Assembly: GCA_964424205.1 (NCBI GenBank)
Contig: CAYRIF010000016.1
Location: 1 to 22,284 of the forward strand
Length of the DNA: 22,284 nucleotides
Source: CAYRIF01 sp964424205
GTDB taxonomy: Bacteria; Bacteroidota; Bacteroidia; Cytophagales; Cyclobacteriaceae
Direction of reading: 5' to 3'
A program made the position numbers and the translations under genes. The notes under the pieces were generated by a model, which saw only the letters and a program-made list of their open reading frames with translations, did no database searches and had not been told where the DNA came from. Positions 6,958-16,400 of the stretch are shown here, piece by piece (the first letter of the stretch is position 1; the number at the start of each line of letters is the position of its first letter).

Positions 6958-8631
6958 ATGAAGCATAAAAAAAACTTTTCAAATCTAGTGTTATTGTTTA
7001 ATCTATTCTGGGTCCTACCATTGCTATTCATCATAGGTTGCAAAGACAAAAAAGTGGTACCTAAAAATGCAGCACCAAGTGAATTTTCCGTATCTGTTGT
7101 TCCTTCTAACACCAGTGCGGTATTGAATTGGACTACGGCGACAGATCCTGATGGTGACAAAGTGAAATACGGTGTGGTATTAAATGGGGCAGAAGTTGAA
7201 GCTTCACTCGAGGGTATAACGTATACTTTGGAGGCTTTGGAAAAAGAGACAAATTATACTGGTAAGGTAGTAGCGGCTGATGGAAAAGGAGGTTTTACCG
7301 AATCTAAATTTTCTTTTACAACTGTAGAGCCAGTCAATAATCCTCCTGGAGATTTCACTGTTTCTAGCGCTGTAGGGGGAAATGGCGCTACTATTTCATG
7401 GACAGCATCAACTGATCCTGATGGCGATGATGTGACGTATGATGTAGAATTAGGAGGAGAAAGCATCAAAACTAACCTTACCACGCTAAGTCACGCAATC
7501 ACGGATTTGGAGTTTAGTAAAACCTATTCAGGTAAAGTAATAGCCAAAGATGCTAAGGGAGCCAGTACGGAAAAGCCTTTTAGTTTCGTAACGGGGGACA
7601 AAGTAAATAGTGCACCAGGTGATTTCACTGTAACCGCTGCTGTCAATGGAAATGGTGCAACTATTTCATGGACAGCCGCTACTGATCCAGATGGTGATGC
7701 TGTAAAATATGATGTTGAACTTAGTGGCAGTAATGTAAAAACTGACCTGACTGGACTAACACACACATTGACATCTTTGGATTACAATACCAATTATACT
7801 GGTAAAGTGATTGCCAAAGACGGCAAAGGAGGAACAAAAGAAAAGAGTTATAGTTTCACGACAGGAGTAGCGCCAAACAATCCGCCGGGTGATTTCGTCG
7901 CTAAGTTCGATTGGTTCGATGGCAACCTCGTCGGTTTTTCATGGACTAGTGCCATAGACCCTGATGGAGATGCGGTGACTTATAATACCGCATTGGATGG
8001 TACGACGATTGAAAGCGGGTTGACAGGCAATGAATCCTCAATTAACAATTTACTTTATAGTACTAACTATACGATTACAGTCACAGCAAGTGACGGAAAA
8101 GGTGGTACCTCATCCGATAGTTTTACTTTTACTACACTTGCGGCGCCACCAGAGCTTCCTGTGACGCATTTGAGCTATTTGTTGACAGAAGGAGACTTGT
8201 TTCAGTCAAAAGATGATTATGAATTTGGGTTAGAGTTTGAGCCGACTAAAGATGGTAAAATAACAGCGTTGGGTGCTAGGTTGTGTTTTGGAAATTATAA
8301 AGTCACCCTTTGGGATGTAGATACCAAAAGTATCATTACCTCAACAAATGTAAATATAACCGCCACTGATTGTGAAACATTAACCATGGTTAATATAGCG
8401 CCAGTTAATGTAACGGCAGGAAAAAAATACATGGTAACAACGAATGCTAATAACTGGTATAGATATGACAGTGATGGGGGAGGAGATATTCTCCCTGCAA
8501 CAAAGGGCAATATTAAATTCAATAGGTATGGGTGGGTATTAACATTTGGTGCAATCACCACTTTTCCTACAACTTTTCACTTAGATTATTTTGCAGGGAT
8601 TGTTGAATTTGAATTTGTTCCCAACCATTAA
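6958..8631 (+). CDS. Lipoprotein with four 90-residue DPDGD (Fn3/cadherin-like) repeats
   Basis: A 557-residue protein with a lipoprotein signal ending FIIGC (Cys28), so it is probably anchored in the outer membrane. Residues 37-126, 127-216, 217-306 and 307-397 are four tandem beta-sandwich repeats in near-perfect 90-residue register. Each carries a PGDF-like or PSEF start, W, then DPDGD followed by VxY, a [NT]YxxxV strand and a closing SFxFxT strand. The Asp-rich DPDGD loop could bind calcium. The last 160 residues form a different beta domain (KITALGARLCFGNYKVTLWD, VNVTAGKKYMVTT) that resembles DUF4082-type modules. No partner is fused. The gene is monocistronic, with its own promoter-like element (6879) and terminator (8645). 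A surface adhesin or spacer role is inferred only. Confidence 0.75.
   Translation: MKHKKNFSNLVLLFNLFWVLPLLFIIGCKDKKVVPKNAAPSEFSVSVVPSNTSAVLNWTTATDPDGDKVKYGVVLNGAEVEASLEGITYTLEALEKETNYTGKVVAADGKGGFTESKFSFTTVEPVNNPPGDFTVSSAVGGNGATISWTASTDPDGDDVTYDVELGGESIKTNLTTLSHAITDLEFSKTYSGKVIAKDAKGASTEKPFSFVTGDKVNSAPGDFTVTAAVNGNGATISWTAATDPDGDAVKYDVELSGSNVKTDLTGLTHTLTSLDYNTNYTGKVIAKDGKGGTKEKSYSFTTGVAPNNPPGDFVAKFDWFDGNLVGFSWTSAIDPDGDAVTYNTALDGTTIESGLTGNESSINNLLYSTNYTITVTASDGKGGTSSDSFTFTTLAAPPELPVTHLSYLLTEGDLFQSKDDYEFGLEFEPTKDGKITALGARLCFGNYKVTLWDVDTKSIITSTNVNITATDCETLTMVNIAPVNVTAGKKYMVTTNANNWYRYDSDGGGDILPATKGNIKFNRYGWVLTFGAITTFPTTFHLDYFAGIVEFEFVPNH
7066..8148 (+). repeat. Four tandem about 270-bp coding repeats
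   Basis: The four repeat units start at 7066, 7336, 7606 and 7876. Units 2 and 3 are the most alike at DNA level: ACTATTTCATGGACAGC recurs at exactly 270 bp. Units 1 and 4 have diverged more. Such arrays can gain or lose units by recombination. Confidence 0.85.
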
Positions 8632-8644
8632 TTTCTAAATCAAT

Positions 8645-8682
8645 AACGCTGCTAGGCAATATGGTCTAGCAGTGTTTATTTC
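8645..8682 (+). terminator. Terminator after the repeat lipoprotein gene
   Basis: AACGCTGCTAG (8645-8655) pairs with CTAGCAGTGTT (8666-8676) across a 10-nt loop, 11 bp with one G-T pair. A T-rich tail TATTTC follows. It lies 13 bp after the stop codon and separates this gene from the promoter-like element at 8699. Confidence 0.65.
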
Positions 8683-8698
8683 AGAAATGATGGGTGAA

Positions 8699-8740
8699 CT
8701 GTTTACCTATTTACTTTCCAATCTATAAAGAAAAACTAAA
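8699..8740 (+). promoter_or_regulatory. Shared 42-bp promoter-like element, copy 2 (before the barrel/giant/Fn3 operon)
   Basis: CTGTTTAC at 8699-8706 and ATAAA at 8725-8729, spaced 26 bp start to start as in the other three copies, with a following A-rich tract. The ATG is at 8762, 37 bp after the ATAAA block begins. It is the only promoter candidate before the 11-kb three-gene operon. Confidence 0.7.
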
Positions 8741-8761
8741 AATTAAAGCACTGTAAATCAC

Positions 8762-10438
8762 ATGCCTACTCTTAGATTAATACTGTTAATATTATGTACT
8801 GCTTTAGTGCGCTTTGCACAAGCACAAGATGTTGGTAGCATTGCTGAACAAAAGGCATTTGATATCTCCGGCAATTTTTCTATAAGTACTAATTTGTATG
8901 GAACGACACGGGAAGCCCCCGTTCGAGCACCTTTTTCTTATGTGATTAGTGGTGCGCCTACCATTTCCATTTACGGAATTAGTATACCATTGTCACTTAC
9001 ATATAGTAATCAGCAGTTTAGTTACACGAAGCCATTTCAGCGCTATGGAGCGAGCCCATACTACAAATGGGTCAAGGTACATTTGGGACATAGAAACTTA
9101 AACTTCTCTCCTTATTCTATGACTGGGCAAACGTTTCTAGGAGCTGGCGTAGAACTCACACCTGGAAAATTTCGCTTATCTGCATTCTATGGCACATTTG
9201 AAAATGCTTTTGCGCAACGAGACCCATTTTTGCCAGAGACACTGAGAGGAGATACCTATAAACGAAGGGGATATGGTATGAAAGCTGGTTTTGAAGGAGA
9301 AAGAATAGGGTTTGATATCAGTGTATTAAAAATTATTGATAATGCTGAATCGGCCAATGAAACCCTAACAGATACATTATACATCAACCCGCAAGACAAT
9401 ATAGTAGTCAGCCCGAGTGTGCGATTTACACTATTCAAAAAAGTAGCCTTTCAAAGTACCTTAGCGGCGAGTGTGCTGACTAGAAATCAATTGGCACCGA
9501 CAGGCCTGGTGGATGAAGTGTTGGTTAAAAGGTTTTCTGGGATTCTCAATGTAAACCAATCGACTAAAATGGCGTTGGCAGGTGATGCCTCTGTTAAACT
9601 GAACTTGGATAACTTTAGTATAGGTGTGAAATACCAAAGAATTGATCCACTTTATGAATCCTTAGGTTTATTTGGTATATCCAATGATTTTGAAAATTAC
9701 ACCATCAATACCGCTGTCAGTTTATTCAAAAACGTATTGCGTATTACTGCGTCTCAAGGATTTCAAAGAAACAACCTGGTTGATTCTAGGCAACTGACTA
9801 GTTTGAGAAAAATAGGCGCTTATAGTGCGAATATGGCATTGAAAAATGGTTTAAATATTAACGCCCAATACAGTAATTTTAAGTCAGATCAAGAGGCAGG
9901 ATACATTGAGTTAAATGACACATTGCGCTTGGCGCTTATCAATAAACGGGCAAGCATTTCACCTTCTTACAGCTGGAAAAGTAATGATATCAGGCATACA
10001 ATCTCTGCATTTGCTAGTACTCAAAATTTTGCAGACTTGAATCCACGCGGTGGAGTTTCCCTTGATAATAGTAGTAGCAATGGTAGTTTGAACTATCGAT
10101 TTAGCGTAAAACCTACTCATTTATCAATGCGCATAGCCCTCAATTTTTCAAAATTTGAGTCCAATGAAAAGATTACAAATCGCTTGGGAGTTTCTATAGG
10201 AGCAAATAAAACGCTTGCGGATAATAAATTTAGAATTAACATCGGTACCTCTTATAAAAAGAGCAAAGTTGACCAGATGGATGATGGTTTTGTGCTGAAT
10301 AGTAGATTTGGGATTAACTATAATGTAAACAAAAAGAATAGCCTATCTATTAGTGCAAGTATAATAAATAGACAGTCAATTATTAGCCAAGCCTTTACTG
10401 ATTATAGAGGTCGATTTACTTACTCTCTTACATTTTAA
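8762..10438 (+). CDS. Predicted outer-membrane beta-barrel protein, first gene of the operon
   Basis: 558 residues with a signal peptide (MPTLRLILLILCTALVRFAQ, cleaved near residue 22 at AQA). The rest is rich in short amphipathic strands separated by polar turns (FGISNDFENYTINTAVSLF, KVHLGHRNLNFSPY). It ends RGRFTYSLTF with a C-terminal phenylalanine, the usual mark of Bam-inserted outer-membrane barrels. No N-terminal plug or TonB box is evident, so it is not a TonB-dependent receptor. It is 10 bp upstream of the giant gene and almost surely co-transcribed with it. A plausible role is anchoring or exporting the giant product, but this is inference from position; I do not recognise a specific family. 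Confidence 0.7.
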   Translation: MPTLRLILLILCTALVRFAQAQDVGSIAEQKAFDISGNFSISTNLYGTTREAPVRAPFSYVISGAPTISIYGISIPLSLTYSNQQFSYTKPFQRYGASPYYKWVKVHLGHRNLNFSPYSMTGQTFLGAGVELTPGKFRLSAFYGTFENAFAQRDPFLPETLRGDTYKRRGYGMKAGFEGERIGFDISVLKIIDNAESANETLTDTLYINPQDNIVVSPSVRFTLFKKVAFQSTLAASVLTRNQLAPTGLVDEVLVKRFSGILNVNQSTKMALAGDASVKLNLDNFSIGVKYQRIDPLYESLGLFGISNDFENYTINTAVSLFKNVLRITASQGFQRNNLVDSRQLTSLRKIGAYSANMALKNGLNINAQYSNFKSDQEAGYIELNDTLRLALINKRASISPSYSWKSNDIRHTISAFASTQNFADLNPRGGVSLDNSSSNGSLNYRFSVKPTHLSMRIALNFSKFESNEKITNRLGVSIGANKTLADNKFRINIGTSYKKSKVDQMDDGFVLNSRFGINYNVNKKNSLSISASIINRQSIISQAFTDYRGRFTYSLTF

Positions 10439-10448
10439 AACATAAACA

Positions 10449-13400
10449 ATGAGACAATTCATAAAACATCTTTCACTTCAACTATTTTTATTGATGTTTG
10501 TAGGCAATGCATTTGCACAGGTTGATGTGCAATTAAGCCTTGCCTCCCCTTCCAATTTAACCTTGGATGCTTTGAGTCAACGATTGACGGGATCGGTTAT
10601 TAATACATCTAGTGAACCAATTACAATCAATTTTTCATTTGACATGACAAGTAATTATGGTTTGTCAATTCAAAGTCCACGAATTTTTTTAAATGATATT
10701 GATTTAGAAGCGGGAGAAATGAGGCAATTTGATTATGGTGACTGGCGTGAGTTATTCAGTTCAAACGTTATTATCTTACCAGTTGCAGAAGAGATATTTT
10801 TGCAAAGCAATCAACTATTTAAACAAGGGAATTACACCATATGCCTTAAAGCAAACACAGCGGGTACCAATATTTTTTTATCTCAGGGATGTACAACTTT
10901 TACCGCTAAAGGACAAGACCCACCAGAAATAACTTTTCCAGGCACTGATAAATATGAATTGTCCGAGAAATCATTGCCATTACGTGTGGATTGGTTTCAG
11001 CTCCCTAGCACACATGTTGAATACCGCGTGGAAATTGCAGATGCCAGTTATTTAGGAAATAATATAGGAATTGCTGGATATTTTGAACAAGCACCCCAAA
11101 TTTATAGGGAAGAGGGTTTTTCTTCTTTTTCTCATGTCGTTGAGGATGTTGATTGGGAAGTAGACCATACTTATGCCATACGGGTTAGCTCTTACACTGA
11201 AGTGGGGGAAGCGACTGGAAGATCGGCTATTCATAGTAGGGTGAGACTATTCAAATATATCAGCGAAGAAGATACCACAACCGTAGCAGATATACCAAAA
11301 GAAAAAATACCAAAAAAACCGAAAGAAGATGACTCGCCAGTTGTAACAGACGGGTTGACAATGAATGCAATGCCCCATTATCCAATGAATAGCGATACGA
11401 TTCCTTTTTTAGTATTTCCTACTGTAGTTGAGCTTTTTCCAAAAGGTAACACGATTAAAGGAATGATGTCAGTAACCACATTTAGTGATGGAACGAACAA
11501 AACGAAGGATTTAACTTGGAACGGTGGTGCGAAAGATTTTTTAAATAATCAACCGGGGTTTGAAGATGCAGGAGATGAACTGGCATCTCTAATTCCTACC
11601 TATGATATTAATGAAACCAATGCTTTGGTTAGAGGAGGGCAGTATAATTGGTCGGCAGAAGTGACATTAGAAGAGGGGGATAATAAAGACAGTAAATTTT
11701 CAATTAATCCACAAAAATTTGTGGTAGGAATGCCAAAGCCCAGACAGGTTAGTCCAGCACCTGACACAGCAATGTCCCCTGGGGATATTAAATTCAGATG
11801 GAAAACCGCAGGAAAGCAATCTTCACGCATTACTCCGAAATTTCAGCTTGTTCATATCAAAGAAGACAAATCAGTAGAAAGCGCAGTGTTGGGCGATGTA
11901 CATGAGCATTGGGTATTAGAAGTATTCAAATCAAATGATAAAGACCGGGATAATCTTGTACAACAATTTCATGATAAGCTAGATATCACGCCAGAAATAA
12001 TGGGCGCTTCACGGTTGTTTGACTTGGAGCGATTTGAGGAGGTTATTTATGGCAATTTAGAACATACTTTTAATATGACAGAAGAGGGAAACTACTGGTG
12101 GAGAATTGCTTGGTTAAGAAATCCTGATAAGTTCTCAGAAACAGATTTAGAAAACCTGACAGAAGCACAATTATATCATAGCACTTCATTACGACCATTT
12201 ACTATCGGGTCACTTGCTGTGGCAAATACGCCTGATGATGCAAGTGACTGCCAATCGAACTGTATTATAGCCAAACCTAATAGCACAGGGAGTACTGCGT
12301 TAAATGTAGGAAGTACTACTAAAATTGGAAAATTTGACCTTAAGATAAGTAGTGTTTCTGGAAGCGAAAGCGAGGGTTATAAGGGTGAAGGAATTGTGGA
12401 AATACCATTTCTAAATAATTTGAAATTAAAAGTTGAATTTGATAAAATTAAGGCAAATGCTGACAACAGAATACACACTGGTACGGTCACAGCAAAGCGT
12501 GAAAGTACCAATAGTTTCGTTACCAACGAAGGGATGCTAAAAGGTAAAATTGTTAAAGGGTTAACCCTATTGGAGGCAGATGGAGCGGTGGCGAAAGCGA
12601 TTGATGAATCAATTTCTAATACAGGTAGACTTATTAGTACTTTGGCAGGGTCTGAAACAGCGCTACCGGTAGGTTGGGATTTTGAGATAGATGAAAAAAG
12701 AATACGCCTGGCAATTGTGGATATTGATTTCAGTACTACCGTAACCAATATGGGAGCGATAGCATTGGCGGACATTCCCTATACTGGTGACGACGGATTA
12801 GAACAAAAAACCGTGATTAGTTTAGCAACAAAAGAGCTGTGCATTAATCCTGCAGGAATCAATGGAGATGGTAAATTTTATGTACCAGAAGACTTAGTGA
12901 TTAATCCGGATGGAGACAATGTTTTTGCCATTAAGGGGTTTAAAGAATCAGGCACCACAAAAGATGGTGTAACGCGGGATCCGATAGATTACACCTTTTT
13001 ACAATGGGATTGTAATGGATTTAAAGCCATGAACCTAGCCATGCAAATTAAATTCTCGAGAGAGGCAATAGTACCGGAAGATGATAAAGGAAAAGTACTA
13101 GACAATGGTAATGTCATTGCTTCAGCTAGTTTTAACCTCAAAAAAGAAGATGCTAAGTTTAACTTAATTTCTAAAATCAATTTTTCTAATGGCTTTCAAT
13201 TACCGCAAAAAAATGCGCAAGGATGGAGTTTTAAAGCCTCTGATGCATGGCTCGATTTATCGACAGTAGATAACCCAACTGGACTCACTTTTCCAAAGGG
13301 ATATGTAAAAGAAACGACAGACCCTAGACTGGCCAATACATGGAAAGGGTTTTGGATTGATAAGATTGAGGTGAAGGCACCCCACTTTATTGAATCATCC

Positions 13401-16400
13401 AATGAGCAACTTTCCGTGACTGTTAATGATTTTATTATCGATCCCAAGATTACTTTTTCATTCTTAGTAAAAGATTTACTCCCATTGGACAAAGATGCTA
13501 CCATTGAGGGGGCACATGTATCAGTGGATAGTCTTTTTTTAGAGGTATTACAAAACGACTTTAAAAAAGGAGGTTTTACAGGAAGAATGGCATTGCCAAT
13601 TGCAGAAGACAAACCTAGTCAGATGTTTAATTATAGGGTGTTATTTGACAATGCGATTGCCACGGATGATAGTCCATCTGGGTTAGGATTGGTAATGACA
13701 GCACAGCCAAGTAAAGGTGGTGTGGAAATAATATCAAAAGGTTTTATGATGAAGGGAAAAATAGCGGAAACCTCCTTTATTGAAGTTGGAATAGGAAGAG
13801 AAAACTATGCTAAGTTTGAATTGAATGGCACTTTTAATATTTCTACAGATTTTGATAATGATATTGCAAAAACCATATCACTTCAAATGCCTGGCATAAA
13901 AATAGAAGGAATGAAATTTGACAGTTCTAAACCTAACAGCATGTTTGTCTGTGATGATTGTTTTAAAACTAGTCTGGCCAGTCCGCAAAAAACCATGTCA
14001 GGATTTCCATTGTCGCTGGAATCCATTAAAGGAGGAATAAAGGATGGGAATCCGGTACTGAGTATTGAACCTATGATTAGCCTAATGGGTGATGATGATA
14101 AATTTGCGGCCTCTACAAAGATTGATATTGTAGCAAATATGAAAAAAGTAGGGGGAAAATGGGATTTTGGACTTAAAGAGGTAGATGTAAAAGCAATTTC
14201 GTTGGATGCGACCATTAGTAAAATATCAGTGAAAGGAGCACTAGAATTTTACGATGATGCCGGAAAAAAAGGAACAAAAGGAGATCTTGCAGTAGTGTTG
14301 CCAGCTGGGATAGCTGGCACATTGAGTGGTGATTTTGGCACCTATAAAAAACCAGGCGCTACAGCAGCAAAATTTGATACCAAAGAATGGTATTCCTATT
14401 GGCAGCTCGATGGCACAATTATGTTTGGAAAGACCGGCATGCCCTTTGGTGCGGTAGCACTCTATGGTGTTGGCGGGGGTGCTTCTTATCATATGACTCA
14501 GGGTGCGTTGCCAAATGGCAGTACGCTGACTAGTGCGGTGAGTAGTAACAAGGACACGTCAAAAAGTAAAAAAGCTACTTCATCAGGCACAGATTATACA
14601 CCTGATTTTGATACAGGTTTAGGACTGAAATTTACTTCCTTGTTTGGATCCGTAGGTGGTGGAAAAGTGTATAATTTTGACGTGACACTATCAGCCGAGT
14701 TTAATAACAACAACGGATTAAAAAAACTAGGCTTAGCGGGTAATGCGAGGATATTACCTGACGATGATAAACCTTTTACAGCCACTGCGCCCATACAAGC
14801 CTACGTACATTTAGGACTTGAACGTCTTGACAATCCAGACAACCTGCTCATCACTGGTGATTTTATTGTCACTCTAAACATGCTTGATGGAACATTGAAA
14901 GGCATTGGATCGGCTACAGATAACCCAGTCGGATACCAAGAAAATATATTAGTCGATGCTACATTTAAGTCAGATAAAGAGAGCAAGGAATGGTATTTCA
15001 TTATGGGAACGCCTGAGAAACGAGCAGGAATTTCTGTTTCTTTAGGTAAAGTGGAACTGGCTTCAGTAACTGGCTATTTCTTGGCGGGTAATGCCCTGCC
15101 TCAAGGAATCACACTAGGATTGCCTGCACCAACCCAAGCTTTTTTAGATATTCAGGCGAAGGCGAGGGGTGGTAAATTTCGGGCAAAAACACTGGATAGT
15201 GATGCCGTAGATCCAAGTATTGTAAATGGCGCTGGTGGAGAAATCAATAAAAAAGCAAGTGGTTTTCAGTTTGGTTTGGCGATGAGTACTGGTGCGAGCG
15301 CAAGTGCTTTATTTTACTATGACTTGGGTATTGCAGTGGGTTTTGATTTATTAATGAAAAATGTTGAATCCTGTCAAGGGTCCGTCACTAACAAAACGTA
15401 TAGGCCTGGGTGGTATTCGCAGGGACAATTTTATGCTGGAATTCATGGTGAATTTGGCTTAGATGTTGATTTATGGTTTATACAGGGTAGGTTTCCAATT
15501 TTAGAGGCCTCCGCAGCCTTGTTGCTGCAAGGAAATATACCTGAACCAGTGGGTTTTAAAGGAGAAGGAGATATTGCCTATAGTATATTGGGAGATTTGC
15601 TAAGCGGCAATTACCACTTTGAAATGGTGGTGGGGGAAGAATGCATGCCCTTAGTCAATAAGGGAGGGGCTTTGGATGACTTGGATATTATTCAGGATAT
15701 AAAGCCTGCAGGAGGCAATGAGGTGAGTGTGTTTTCAAAATGTGCTGCTACTTTTGCTATTTCTGTCGATAAAATATTAGAAATTCCTATTTCAAAAGAT
15801 GAAGTTATAATTGTCCGACCATTTATAAAAAAATGGACTTTGAAAGATAATCAGAAAAACAGGTTTGTGAATTGCAAACCAATCCAATTGACCAATGAAA
15901 ATGGTGCGGCGATTTTAGAACCTGAAGAAATGCTTGATGGACATAGAAAATATACCCAGTATTTACGGGTAGAAGCAAAGGAAAGAGTTGGGAGTAAATG
16001 GACTGCTATCATTGATGAAAAAACTAAAAAGGCGTGGTATAATGATGAAACAGTATCATTTAAGACTGGTGATGTTCCTGATGTTATAGTTGAACAGAAC
16101 GTAGTATTTACTTACCCAATCCATGATCAAAAACATTTCCTTAAGAAAGAAACTGCGTTTGGTGGAGGATTAGGATATGTGGCACTTAAACTAGCGCAGG
16201 ATAAGGGCAAAAAAGTATTTGATCCTAGTACAAACAAAGAATTTATAGCAAGGTTTGTTAAAATTGATGGCACTAACGCGTATATAGAATCACCACTTAC
16301 TTTTACCCATGCACGAAAAACAATTGGATTTAGCGTGAATAAACTCGAAAATGACCAAGTTTACCTGCTTCAGCTGGTATCTAAAGATAAAGTGGAGAAT

